Assembly (NCBI RefSeq): GCF_002483205.1
Contig: NZ_DLHM01000002.1
Span: forward strand, 186,001 to 250,000
Direction of reading: 5' to 3'
From: Flavihumibacter sp. UBA7668
GTDB lineage: Bacteria > Bacteroidota > Bacteroidia > Chitinophagales > Chitinophagaceae
DNA length: 64,000 bases
Below the pieces are notes generated by a model that saw only the letters and a list, made by a program, of their open reading frames with translations, was not told the origin of the DNA and searched no databases. The translations under genes were made by a program, and so were the position numbers. Positions 15,928-24,230 of the stretch are shown here, in pieces (the first letter of the stretch is position 1; each line of letters opens with the position of its first letter).

Positions 15928-16428
15928 ATGGATTTTAAACAAATTCAGGAGTTGATCCGACTGATCAACAAATCGAACATCGGTGAACTGACGATTGAAG
16001 AGAAAGGTTTTAAGGTTACGATTAAGCAAAAGCAAGACACGATTCAGCAGGTTGTTTCTGCCCCCATGTATGCGCAGGCAGCTCCTGTAGCGCAGGCTCC
16101 TGCTGCGTCAGCAGCCCAGGCCCCAGCAGCTGCAGCGTCTTCCAACGGAGGTGAAAAACCGAAAGCTCCGGAGGCTGTTGCTTCCAATCTTATAACGATT
16201 AAAAGTCCGATGATCGGAACATTCTATCGTCGTGCATCACCCGATAAGCCGCTTTTTGTAGAAGTAGGCGATGAAATTACCCCGGGAAAAGTGGTTTGCA
16301 TTATTGAAGCCATGAAACTTTTCAATGAAATTGAGAGTGAGATAAAAGGTAAAGTGGTAAAAGTTCTGGTGGAGGACGCATCACCAGTTGAATATGACCA
16401 GCCTTTATTTCTGGTAGAACCAGCTTAA
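15928..16428 (+). CDS. accB: Biotin carboxyl carrier protein of acetyl-CoA carboxylase
   Basis: A 166-residue carrier (ATG at 15928; an in-frame TTG at 15901 is possible but less likely, since MDFKQIQELIRLINKSNI is the usual N-terminus). It carries CO2 on biotin between biotin carboxylase and carboxyltransferase in the first step of fatty-acid synthesis. The N-terminal helix is followed by an Ala/Pro-rich linker (about 45-85) and the biotinyl domain, with the biotin-accepting lysine in EAMKLF and the conserved PMIGTFYRR start. accC follows 20 bases downstream, the usual accBC operon. Confidence 0.95.
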   Translation: MDFKQIQELIRLINKSNIGELTIEEKGFKVTIKQKQDTIQQVVSAPMYAQAAPVAQAPAASAAQAPAAAASSNGGEKPKAPEAVASNLITIKSPMIGTFYRRASPDKPLFVEVGDEITPGKVVCIIEAMKLFNEIESEIKGKVVKVLVEDASPVEYDQPLFLVEPA

Positions 16429-16448
16429 TGCACTAATTCTTTCCGAAG

Positions 16449-17786
16449 ATGTTTAAAAAAGTATTAATCGCTAATCGCGGTGAAATTGCGCTTCGGGTTA
16501 TTCGTACCTGTCGGGAGATGGGTATTAAAACCATTGCTGTTTATTCCACCGCTGATAAAGATAGTTTACACGTAAAATTCGCGGATGAAGCAGTATGTAT
16601 CGGTCGTCCGCAGAGTGCCGACTCTTACCTGAATATTCCGCATTTGATGGCAGCGGCAGAAATCACCAATGCCGATGCAATCCATCCGGGATATGGGTTC
16701 CTGGCAGAAAATGCCCGCTTTGCAGAAATTTGCGGGGAACATGGAATCAAGTTTATTGGACCATTGCCCGATCAGATCCGTTCCATGGGTGATAAAATCA
16801 CCGCAAAAGAAACCATGATTAAAGCGGGGGTTCCGGTAATTCCAGGATCCGAAGGATTATTGGAAAGCCTGGAAGAGGCCTATTCTCTGGCTGAAAACAT
16901 GGGCTTCCCCGTTATTATTAAAGCAACTGCCGGTGGTGGTGGTAAAGGAATGCGGGTGGTTTGGAACAAGGATGAAATGGAACGTGCTTATAATACAGCC
17001 AAAGCAGAAGCCCTGGCATCCTTTAAAAACGATGGCATCTACATGGAGAAATTCGTGGAAGAGCCGCGTCATATTGAAATCCAGGTTGCAGGTGACCGGT
17101 ATGGAAAAGTATGTCACCTGAGTGAGCGCGATTGTTCCATCCAACGACGTCATCAGAAACTGGTGGAAGAATCTCCTTCACCTTTTATGACTCCTGAATT
17201 ACGTCAGGCAATGGGAGATGCAGCTAAAAAAGCGGCATCTGCCATTAATTATGAAGGGGTAGGAACCATTGAATTTCTGGTTGACAAACACCGGAATTTC
17301 TATTTTATGGAAATGAATACCCGGATTCAGGTAGAGCATTGTGTTACAGAGGAAGTAATCAATTTTGACCTGATCAAAGAACAGATCAAAATCGCTATAG
17401 GTGAATCCATCAGCGGACGCGATTATGAACCTCAAATGCATGCCATTGAATGCCGGATCAATGCTGAAGATCCGTATAATGATTTTCGTCCAAGTCCGGG
17501 TAAGATAACGGTATTGCATACCCCAGGCGGACATGGAGTACGGGTCGACAGCCATGTGTACGCAGGTTATACCATCCCTCCTTATTATGATTCTATGATC
17601 GGGAAACTGATAACCGTTGCACGCACCCGTGATGAAGCTATCAATACCATGTACCGCGCACTCAGCGAATACGTAATTGAAGGTGTAAAAACCACCATAC
17701 CATTCCATCTTCAACTCATGCAAAACGAAGATTTCCGTAAAGGGAATTTTACAACGAAGTTTTTGGAGACGTTTGTGATGAGGTGA
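16449..17786 (+). CDS. accC: Acetyl-CoA carboxylase, biotin carboxylase subunit
   Basis: A 445-residue ATP-grasp enzyme that carboxylates the biotin on AccB. The N-terminal domain starts FKKVLIANRGEIALRVIRTC; the glycine-rich ATP loop is TAGGGGKGMR; the active-site region includes HIEIQVAGD, CSIQRRHQKLVEE and FYFMEMNTRIQVEHCVTE; the C-terminal domain has ECRINAEDP. Length equals the E. coli subunit. Its last codon and TGA stop abut a GTGARAG-type repeat. The carboxyltransferase genes (accA, accD) are not in the window. Confidence 0.97.
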   Translation: MFKKVLIANRGEIALRVIRTCREMGIKTIAVYSTADKDSLHVKFADEAVCIGRPQSADSYLNIPHLMAAAEITNADAIHPGYGFLAENARFAEICGEHGIKFIGPLPDQIRSMGDKITAKETMIKAGVPVIPGSEGLLESLEEAYSLAENMGFPVIIKATAGGGGKGMRVVWNKDEMERAYNTAKAEALASFKNDGIYMEKFVEEPRHIEIQVAGDRYGKVCHLSERDCSIQRRHQKLVEESPSPFMTPELRQAMGDAAKKAASAINYEGVGTIEFLVDKHRNFYFMEMNTRIQVEHCVTEEVINFDLIKEQIKIAIGESISGRDYEPQMHAIECRINAEDPYNDFRPSPGKITVLHTPGGHGVRVDSHVYAGYTIPPYYDSMIGKLITVARTRDEAINTMYRALSEYVIEGVKTTIPFHLQLMQNEDFRKGNFTTKFLETFVMR

Positions 17787-17870
17787 GAGGTGAAAGGTGA
17801 AAGGTGAGAGGAGAGAGGTCAAAAGAGAGAGGTGAAAAAGGTGAATAAGGTGAAAAAGGTGAATAAGTGA
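17782..17870. repeat. Purine-rich GGTGAAAG-type repeat after accC
   Basis: Irregular repeats of GGTGARAG and GGTGAATAA run from the accC stop codon to about 17870. Together with the pyrimidine minisatellite at 17960-18040 they flank a strong hairpin, so the whole gap between accC and the HAD gene is an inverted structure. Confidence 0.85.
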
Positions 17871-17899
17871 ATTGGTAATAAAATACATTTGAACATAAG

Positions 17900-17935
17900 A
17901 AGCAAGAGGCTCCCGAATCCGGGAGCCTCTTGCTT
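17900..17935. terminator. Strong hairpin between convergent accC and HAD genes
   Basis: A perfect 16-bp stem (17900-17915 with 17920-17935; core GAGGCTCCCG / CGGGAGCCTC) and a 4-base loop. The following T-tracts are weak on both strands, but the position between convergent genes makes a two-way terminator likely. Confidence 0.75.
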
Positions 17936-17959
17936 GTATTTTAAAATCACTATTCACCA

Positions 17960-18040
17960 TTCACATCCTTCACCTCCTTCACCTCCTTCACTTCCTTCAC
18001 CTCCTTCACCTCCTTCACTTCCTTCACTTCCTTCACCTCC
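17960..18040. repeat. 9-bp minisatellite TTCACMTCC, nine copies
   Basis: Nine contiguous copies of a 9-bp unit: TTCACATCC once, then TTCACCTCC and TTCACTTCC variants, ending two bases before the HAD stop codon. On the minus strand the unit is GGAGGTGAA, the same purine motif seen at the other simple-repeat loci. Confidence 0.95.
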
Positions 18041-18042
18041 CC

Positions 18043-18720
18043 TTACTCTCCTCCCATCCAAACCGCCTGCAATAACAATTCATTAAAATTCACCAATGAA
18101 CCCAGTTTCAGGTCGGCAGCGCTCCATTTAGGTTGATGGAAAACATCCTGGGCAGGCACTACCACACATTTCATTTTTGCTGCTTTGGCGGCTATCAATC
18201 CATTAAAAGAATCTTCAAATACCAGACAGTTCGCAGGTTTAATTTGTAGCAGTTCTGCACAATTTATAAATACTTCCGGATGTGGTTTTCCAAATGCAAG
18301 TTGTCCGGCTGAACTGGTTTCCTCAATATAGGAGCCAATTCCCAATTTGGTAATTACCATATCAATCAAACGCTGCGGAGAGGAGGAGGCTATTCCGATA
18401 CGGTAGTTTTGTTTTCTGAAAAAATCGAGAATGAAATGTACACCGGGTAATGCGGTTCCGCGTTGGCTGATCTTTTCCATTGCAGCTTCTTCAATAGTGG
18501 AGATTGCATTGGGAGCGAAGGCAGGGTCCACCTGAAAATAACTAAACCAGTGCTCAATCCATTCCGGGGTTCTTAATCCGGTACTACTGTGGTATTGTTG
18601 TACGCTGAGTTTTACACCATAGATGGAAAGGGCTTCAATTCCAGCTTCCTGCCAAAGTGGTTCGGAATCAATTAACAACCCATCCATATCGAAAATCACG
18701 GCTTTCTGAGACATCCGCAA
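18043..18720 (-). CDS. HAD-family sugar-phosphate phosphatase (HxpB/YniC-like)
   Basis: A 225-residue haloacid-dehalogenase-type phosphatase. Motif I is FDMDGLLIDSEPLW (nucleophile and acid/base Asp); motif II is in IGIASSSPQRLID; the lysine motif III is around FGKPHPEVF; motif IV is VFEDSFNGLIAAKAAKM. The DGLLIDSEP form and the alpha-helical cap are typical of beta-phosphoglucomutase-like or hexitol/2-deoxyglucose-6-phosphate phosphatases. The substrate cannot be fixed. The start could also be the ATG at 18714 (MSQKAVIFDMDG). The stop lies right at the edge of the 9-bp minisatellite. Confidence 0.9.
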   Translation of the reverse strand: MRMSQKAVIFDMDGLLIDSEPLWQEAGIEALSIYGVKLSVQQYHSSTGLRTPEWIEHWFSYFQVDPAFAPNAISTIEEAAMEKISQRGTALPGVHFILDFFRKQNYRIGIASSSPQRLIDMVITKLGIGSYIEETSSAGQLAFGKPHPEVFINCAELLQIKPANCLVFEDSFNGLIAAKAAKMKCVVVPAQDVFHQPKWSAADLKLGSLVNFNELLLQAVWMGGE

Positions 18721-18807
18721 ATATACGAATCAAGTGTTTGAATAGTGGGTTATTGTATTGTCAAATCCTTATATTGCAATCGGTTAGAACTCACCCAATT
18801 TCAATGC

Positions 18808-19596
18808 ATGAGCGAATTGATTGACCGACTGAAACAAATAAGACTGGTTCGTAAACTGGTATATGCAGTTGTAGGATTTGTTTCATATCCCGGACTTGTT
18901 TTGTTTAATAAGATTAAGATTTCCGGAACGGAACATATCGAAAATCTGCCCAGGAAAAATGTGCTGTTTGTAAGTAATCATCAAACTTATTTTGCAGACG
19001 TAATTACGTTTCTTCATATTTTTTGCGCAGTAAAATGGGGTAAGAGAAATGAATTGGGCATCCCTTATTATTTGCTGAATCCCTTTACCAATGTATATTA
19101 TGTTGCAGCTGAAGAAACAATGAAAGGCAGTTTTATCAGTAAGTTTTTTATTTTGGCGGGCGGACTAACAGTGAAGCGTACCTGGAGAACAGGAGCAACA
19201 GAAGTTCGACGCGGGCTGGACCCTTCCGATACCCGCAAAATTGAACGGGCATTAAATTCAAGTTGGGTAATCACCTTTCCTCAGGGAACAACCAAACCAT
19301 TTGCACCTGGTCGGAAGGGAACCGCATTGATTATCAAAAAAAATCGACCGATTGTAGTGCCGGTTGTAATCAATGGATTTTGGAGAGCATTTACGAAAAA
19401 AGGACTGAGCTTCAAAAAAAGAGGATCACTCCTGACGGTTCGGTTTAAAGAACCTTTGGAAATTGACTATGATGCTTCAACAGATGAAATTCTGGACAAA
19501 GTGATGGACTCTATCGAACAGAGTAAAAAATTCATGTTGAAAGTCCCACATCTGAAAGCTACTTTCGAAGAGAAGGCGGCCAGAAGTAAACAGTAA
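18808..19596 (+). CDS. PlsC-like lysophospholipid acyltransferase
   Basis: A 262-residue acyltransferase (start at ATG 18808, MSELIDRLKQIRLVRK; the frame extends upstream but with non-typical residues). It probably acylates 1-acyl-glycerol-3-phosphate or a related lipid at the inner membrane. Motif I appears as VSNHQTYFADV, where the spacing from His to Asp is five residues rather than the canonical H-x4-D; motif III is FPQGTTKPFAPGRKGTA (family FPEGTRS); motif IV is VPVVINGF. A membrane-associated helix lies near residues 17-35. It is monocistronic and divergent from the HAD gene. Confidence 0.85.
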   Translation: MSELIDRLKQIRLVRKLVYAVVGFVSYPGLVLFNKIKISGTEHIENLPRKNVLFVSNHQTYFADVITFLHIFCAVKWGKRNELGIPYYLLNPFTNVYYVAAEETMKGSFISKFFILAGGLTVKRTWRTGATEVRRGLDPSDTRKIERALNSSWVITFPQGTTKPFAPGRKGTALIIKKNRPIVVPVVINGFWRAFTKKGLSFKKRGSLLTVRFKEPLEIDYDASTDEILDKVMDSIEQSKKFMLKVPHLKATFEEKAARSKQ

Positions 19597-19632
19597 TACC
19601 CTTGCCGGCATAGAGTTGATCTAACCGGCTCT

Positions 19633-20148
19633 TTATCCTTCGCTGAACAGTGCTTTCAATTCAGTTGCATCGGCCGCTTTCATTTTTCCACCCAGTATCA
19701 ATCGCAATTGCCTTCTTCTTAAAGCACCTTCAAATAATTTTTGTTCAGCTTCGGTTTCTGGTTCAAGCACCGGAACAGGACGCGGTTTGCGATTGGGGTC
19801 GAGTGCAACAAAAGTGTAATATGCTTCATTGCTTTTATACCTGTATTGATGGGTAAGGTCTTCTCCCCAAACACTCAGATGAATTTCCATAGAGGAATTG
19901 AAAGATCGGGTAACTCTCGCTTCAATGTGCACTACATTGCCGAGTTTGATAGGAGATTCAAAAGAAATATTATCTACAGAAGCCGTTACTACCGGCGCAT
20001 TGCAATGTTTACCGGCTGCCAGTGCAGCTGCGATATCCATCCAGTACATTAAGCGACCACCCATCAGGTTACCAAATACATTGGTATCATTGGGTAAAAC
20101 CAATTCAGTCATCGTGACCTGGCTGTCAGAAGGTTTTTTCTTTTGCAT
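19633..20148 (-). CDS. Acyl-CoA thioesterase, hotdog fold
   Basis: A 171-residue hotdog-fold protein of the YciA/BACH-type acyl-CoA hydrolase family. The sequence LVLPNDTNVFGNLMGGRLMYWMDIAA holds the usual active-site helix (N-x-G-x-MGG-x-L...D), and VDNISFESPIKLGNVVHIEARV matches the second strand region. The family cleaves acyl-CoA to free acid and CoA in the cytosol, often across chain lengths. The C-terminal 35 residues (ALRRRQLRLILGGKM...) are charged and helical. It is convergent with the acyltransferase gene, 36 bases away. Confidence 0.9.
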   Translation of the reverse strand: MQKKKPSDSQVTMTELVLPNDTNVFGNLMGGRLMYWMDIAAALAAGKHCNAPVVTASVDNISFESPIKLGNVVHIEARVTRSFNSSMEIHLSVWGEDLTHQYRYKSNEAYYTFVALDPNRKPRPVPVLEPETEAEQKLFEGALRRRQLRLILGGKMKAADATELKALFSEG

Positions 20149-20218
20149 GGCCGCAAGCTACGCCAGTTTGCCAATATCCGGGCTAAATTTTGCTTAAAAA
20201 TCTGCGTTGGGGGGGCAC

Positions 20219-21319
20219 TTATACCCGGCAATGTTCCAGTGTATTCAGGTATGTTTCCTCCACATCAGCACCTAATCCGTTTCCTTCCGGTAATTCTACG
20301 AAATAACCGTTGTACTTTATTCCTCCTGTAACCGGGTCCTCCAAATGTCCCATTAAACAGGTATCCATATCATAGAATTGAACATTGGAATGAGCAGTTG
20401 CGAAGTGTGCAAAGGCCGTTAGTGCAAGCCGGCTTTCCAGCATACCGCCCATCATACAGGGAATTTTCCGCTCTTCGCATGCCCGATTTATTTCGATTGC
20501 TTCCTGAAATCCACTGCTTTTTGAAAATTTGATATTTACGTAACTGCAGGCATCGGCTTCAATAACACGAATGGCATCCCGATGATCAAAAACGGATTCA
20601 TCGGCCATGATGGGAACAGGTGATATTTTTTTTAACTGTGGAGCTAATTGGTCGTTATAGATTCGCATGGGTTGTTCGCAAAACTGAATATCCAGGTCCT
20701 TCATAGCGGTAAGTGCCTGTTTGGCTCCCTGATAATTCCAGCCCTGATTGGCATCAATACGCAATTGAATTGAGGGGCCAACTGCAGCGCGAATTGCTTT
20801 TACCCGGGCTATATCCGTTTGCGGATCCTTACCCAGTTTAATTTTTATGATCCGTACACCTTTGGAAATATAATCTTTTGCTTTTTGCGCCATGATGTCA
20901 ACTTCATCAATCCCAATTGTGAGATCGGTTTCCATCTGGATTTTTTCTTTTCCTCCCAGAAACTGATACAATGGTTTTCCGGCTGCTTTGGCTGCAATGT
21001 CAAACAGTGCCATATCGAAAGCACTTTTTGCGGTGGAATTACGCGCGGTAAACAGGTGGAGTTCCTGCATTCGATCTGCAATTGCCAACGCATCTTTTCC
21101 TTTCCATAATTCTGCAAAATCCTGTGCCATGGCATAACAGGTAGACTGTGTTTCGCCAACAATCATGGGGAAGGCAGAGCATTCTCCTACTCCGTAAAAA
21201 CCAGCATCAGTATGTACCCTTATAAATATATTTTGTGCAAATTTCATGGTTCCTGTAGCGATTGTAAAAGGAACCATCGGTATGCTATAGCGGTAAATAT
21301 CAATATGTGTAATGACCAT
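20219..21319 (-). CDS. Dipeptide epimerase (enolase superfamily)
   Basis: A 366-residue mandelate-racemase/muconate-lactonizing-type enzyme. The KxK acid/base motif is KIKLG; metal ligands are in RIDANQGW, FCEQPM and ADES; the opposing lysine is in VNIKFSKSSG. The C-terminal DMD-type loop (FYDMDTCLMG) is typical of L-Ala-D/L-Glu and related dipeptide epimerases, which feed murein or foreign peptides into metabolism. ATG at 21319 was chosen because the longer frame to 21346 would overlap the upstream gene; the gap is then two bases. It is the last gene of the photolyase operon by position, though the link may be coincidental. Confidence 0.87.
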   Translation of the reverse strand: MVITHIDIYRYSIPMVPFTIATGTMKFAQNIFIRVHTDAGFYGVGECSAFPMIVGETQSTCYAMAQDFAELWKGKDALAIADRMQELHLFTARNSTAKSAFDMALFDIAAKAAGKPLYQFLGGKEKIQMETDLTIGIDEVDIMAQKAKDYISKGVRIIKIKLGKDPQTDIARVKAIRAAVGPSIQLRIDANQGWNYQGAKQALTAMKDLDIQFCEQPMRIYNDQLAPQLKKISPVPIMADESVFDHRDAIRVIEADACSYVNIKFSKSSGFQEAIEINRACEERKIPCMMGGMLESRLALTAFAHFATAHSNVQFYDMDTCLMGHLEDPVTGGIKYNGYFVELPEGNGLGADVEETYLNTLEHCRV

Positions 21320-21321
21320 TC

Positions 21322-22416
21322 TCAAAAATAGGATACTTTCTTCCAAAAATTGAAATAGGAAGAAGGGGTTCCTTTGAAGCCCGGAAAAAGCCAGGGATAG
21401 GGTTCTTTGATGCCCGGATAAGCTGCTGTAATTGGATGTTCAATCGAATAAATGGCCGGAACTTCTGTAAGTTCCGGTATGGATTGGGGAGATCCTTTTA
21501 CTACCTGTATATCCGGAATACAATCGACTGCCAATTTGAGAATAAAATCAAGCACTTTTTTACTCACTGGATATTGTTGAAAATGAACTGGATCAAGAAT
21601 CAATAATCGGTTGGCCGGCAGGTCTGTGTGCCAGTTGGGATTAAGCCAATACGAATTATACAGGAATACGGGAAGGTCGGTTCTTATTTTTGGTGGAGCA
21701 GTATCGGGTAAGATGGTAGCGAACGCTGGCTGCCACGTATTTTGTAATGCTTCGGGAACCGGCTGTTTCAATATTTCCTCGTAAGACGTATCCAAAAATG
21801 TTTTCTTCTGGTTGCTGTTCAGGTAATGATTGATATTGTCCTGATTGGCGATGTATTTTTTATTGGAAAAACTGCCTGCAACCCATTGCCAGCTAAGGGT
21901 ATTGCTGGCGATATCACCATCCAGCAAATGATAATACATCCATGTTGCGGGAAGTTTCCAATGTGCTTTACCCAAATTGCAGCTTAAGCCGGCTATGTAC
22001 ATGCGAAGGTGATTGTGCGCGTAACCAGTTTCGTAGAGAGTTCGAATGCCTTCATCAATTGCATCAATTCCGGTACCTGCTTCTGTTAGTGCCTTTTGTA
22101 TTTCATGATGAAGGACATCCTGCTGTGGTTGTCTGATGTCCTGCAGTATCTTATTTCCCAGATGCCACCAGGTTCGCTGAAAATATTCACGCCAGGCTAA
22201 TTCCTGTATAAATTTTGCAGCCGTTTGTATGGTATATCCTCTTTCTTTCAGGTTGTTCCAGATCTGTGGCAGGGTAAGCACCCCTCTGGAAATATAAGGA
22301 GATAAATAAGAGACTGATCCAGTACTGAAATTTCTGGTTTTTGCATATTGTTCGGGTGCTATGGAACGCATCCGCTCCAGTATTGATTTGTGATCGGTCG
22401 GAAAGGAAGGCTGCAT
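21322..22416 (-). CDS. Photolyase-like FAD-binding protein, FAD domain first
   Basis: A 364-residue flavoprotein of the photolyase/cryptochrome class without the usual N-terminal antenna domain. The FAD-binding helical domain occupies about residues 1-215: FSTGSVSYLSPYISRGVLT, ELAWREYFQRTW, AHNHLRMYIAGL, LLDGDIASNTLSWQWVAG. The remaining 150 residues include VFLYNSYW, RLLILDPVHF and a following helix, which looks like a Rossmann-type domain placed after the FAD domain, i.e. in permuted order. Function may be DNA repair or light sensing; neither is shown. It follows the DUF2805 gene by one base and belongs to the photolyase cluster. Confidence 0.8.
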   Translation of the reverse strand: MQPSFPTDHKSILERMRSIAPEQYAKTRNFSTGSVSYLSPYISRGVLTLPQIWNNLKERGYTIQTAAKFIQELAWREYFQRTWWHLGNKILQDIRQPQQDVLHHEIQKALTEAGTGIDAIDEGIRTLYETGYAHNHLRMYIAGLSCNLGKAHWKLPATWMYYHLLDGDIASNTLSWQWVAGSFSNKKYIANQDNINHYLNSNQKKTFLDTSYEEILKQPVPEALQNTWQPAFATILPDTAPPKIRTDLPVFLYNSYWLNPNWHTDLPANRLLILDPVHFQQYPVSKKVLDFILKLAVDCIPDIQVVKGSPQSIPELTEVPAIYSIEHPITAAYPGIKEPYPWLFPGFKGTPSSYFNFWKKVSYF

Positions 22417-22417
22417 A

Positions 22418-22702
22418 TCAGGATCGTTTACTGATTTTGTTGTTGGTAATTGTTTTTTGTCTGCTGCATTTAAATCGAATTACTTCTTTATTACGAAGAC
22501 GCTTGTGTTTGGTGCTGCGTGATTGCACTCTTTTTCGCCATCGCTCAAAACTTTTTTTAAGCAGTTGCCGACGCATCAGCGTAATAACCTCTTTTTCAGT
22601 TAAACCAAATTGAACAAGTATGGCTTCAAAAGGAGTGCGATCTTCCCATGCCATTTCTACAATTCGATCAATATCAATATCGGTTAATTGGATTGGTTCC
22701 AT
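22418..22702 (-). CDS. DUF2805 (TIGR03643) protein linked to photolyases
   Basis: A 94-residue basic protein. Its first 70 residues match the DUF2805/TIGR03643 pattern: DIDRIVEMAWEDRTPFEAI, QFGLTEKEVITLMRRQL, FERWRKRV, and a TKHKRLR end, a small helix-turn-helix-like unit usually found beside photolyase genes in marine and freshwater bacteria. The tail is Lys/Arg-rich and could touch nucleic acid. It overlaps the upstream photolyase gene by 19 bases and the next gene begins one base after its stop, so the three are translationally coupled. No biochemical role is known to me. Confidence 0.82.
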   Translation of the reverse strand: MEPIQLTDIDIDRIVEMAWEDRTPFEAILVQFGLTEKEVITLMRRQLLKKSFERWRKRVQSRSTKHKRLRNKEVIRFKCSRQKTITNNKISKRS

Positions 22703-24180
22703 TGGTCCAGTTGATTTAAGAAATTTTCAGCGTTTGTTAAATGCAGTTCCTGTTTTTCTTTTGGCATTTTATCGAAACTGTGTACGAGCATACCCAGTCT
22801 CGGATTTTGGAGGAAAAAAGAACGATGTACGTGCATGAATCGCCAGAATAAACCATCCCATATTCCCTGCCAGGAACCCTTCTCCCAATTACCCATTTTT
22901 ATCAGGTAGTTGGAACCACTGATATAGGGTTTTGTGGTCATTAATCCGCCATCTGCAAATTGAGTCATACCATAAGTATTGGGAACCATTACCCAATCAT
23001 AACTATCAATATACATTTCCATGAACCATTGGTAAACAGCATCGGGATGAAATTCGCATAACAGAAAAAAATTACCCAATACCATCAGACGTTCTATGTG
23101 GTGGTTATAGCTGGTTTGAAGTAATTTTTTAATTACGAGATCAACCGGATCAATACCGGTTTCTCCTGTATAAAATTGCTTCGGAATGGGACGGGTGAAA
23201 TTCCAAAAATTACGGGTTCTCTGCGTTGAGCCTGCGTGGAAATACACCTGATGAATGAATTCGCGCCAGCCAATAATTTGCCGGATAAATCCTTCCAGCG
23301 AGTTGAAGGGAATTTCCTGATTACTTGCGTATTGCAGTGTTTCATCCAGTACTTCCCGCGGCGTTAACAAGCCCGTATTTATTAAGGGGCTCAATACACT
23401 GTGAAAAAGATAGGATTCTTCTTTCACCATTGCGTCTTCATAAGGGCCAAATGCTGCGAGTCGCTCTTTTAGGAATTGTTGCAGCCAGGATCGTGCACCT
23501 GCATGCGAAGTTGGATATATAAAAGGCGAAATACTCCCCGGATTGTTTTTAAAGTTTTGATGTACATATTCGATTGCCTCCCTGGTTGATTTTTCAAAAG
23601 CGGCTGGTTGAATCGAAGGGATGGACATTCCCTTTGGTAAACGCTCCCTGTTGTCATTATCGAAACTCCATTTGCCACCAAGTGGTTGTTGCTTTTGATC
23701 TAATAAGAGTTGACGTTTTTTCCGATGCCAGGTATAAAAATCGGTTTGGAGATAATTGGTTTTTCTGGTAAAAAAGGGATTGGCTTCTTCCGGTTGCAGT
23801 AGAAAACCAGGATTGTTATACCACTTAATTATTAATCCGTTTGTTGACGCCATTTTAATTATCCGCCGATTCAGCCAATTATCTGCGAGATAACAGATAT
23901 GAAGTTGTTCGATGTTTTGAATATGAAGCAGGTGGCCGATTCTTCGGCAATCGGCTTCTTTCCTGGTTGATTCGATATAGATTGTAGAATAACCTGCCGC
24001 TTTTAATGAATCTTCAAAAGCCTTCATGCTGGCCCGATGGAAAATCAATTTCTGTTGGTGAAATTTATATTGTTTAAAGAAAAGCTCCTCTTCGATAAAA
24101 ATGACCAAACGTGATTTGGAAAAGGCTGGATGCTTCTCAAAAAGTTGATGGGGGAAAACTATAACTGCCTCTTTTTGCAT
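22684..24180 (-). CDS. Cryptochrome/photolyase of the PhrB (FeS-BCP) group lacking cluster cysteines
   Basis: A 498-residue flavoprotein of the prokaryotic (6-4) photolyase group. The N-terminal Rossmann domain starts with VIVFPHQLFEKHPAF; the FAD domain has PTSHAGARSWL, EGFIRQIIGWREFI, HHIERLMVLGNF, WFMEMYIDSYDWVMVPN and GMTQFADGGLMTTKPYISG. PhrB enzymes carry a 4Fe-4S cluster held by four Cys, three of them in a C-x2-C...C stretch just after KPYISG; here that stretch reads MGNWEKGSWQGIWDGLFW with no Cys. Only the first, in LLCEFHP, remains. So it probably folds without the cluster. It heads a minus-strand operon and is divergent from the SDR gene. Confidence 0.9.
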   Translation of the reverse strand: MQKEAVIVFPHQLFEKHPAFSKSRLVIFIEEELFFKQYKFHQQKLIFHRASMKAFEDSLKAAGYSTIYIESTRKEADCRRIGHLLHIQNIEQLHICYLADNWLNRRIIKMASTNGLIIKWYNNPGFLLQPEEANPFFTRKTNYLQTDFYTWHRKKRQLLLDQKQQPLGGKWSFDNDNRERLPKGMSIPSIQPAAFEKSTREAIEYVHQNFKNNPGSISPFIYPTSHAGARSWLQQFLKERLAAFGPYEDAMVKEESYLFHSVLSPLINTGLLTPREVLDETLQYASNQEIPFNSLEGFIRQIIGWREFIHQVYFHAGSTQRTRNFWNFTRPIPKQFYTGETGIDPVDLVIKKLLQTSYNHHIERLMVLGNFFLLCEFHPDAVYQWFMEMYIDSYDWVMVPNTYGMTQFADGGLMTTKPYISGSNYLIKMGNWEKGSWQGIWDGLFWRFMHVHRSFFLQNPRLGMLVHSFDKMPKEKQELHLTNAENFLNQLDQWNQSN

Positions 24181-24230
24181 GAGAAAATAAACAAAAAGCA
24201 GGACCCATTGTTGGTTCAGAAACAGGTTTC

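Noticed and set aside
17889..18086. Ser/Pro repeat protein PSPPSPPSL type
   Set aside because: Produced purely by the 9-bp minisatellite; no start region or family.
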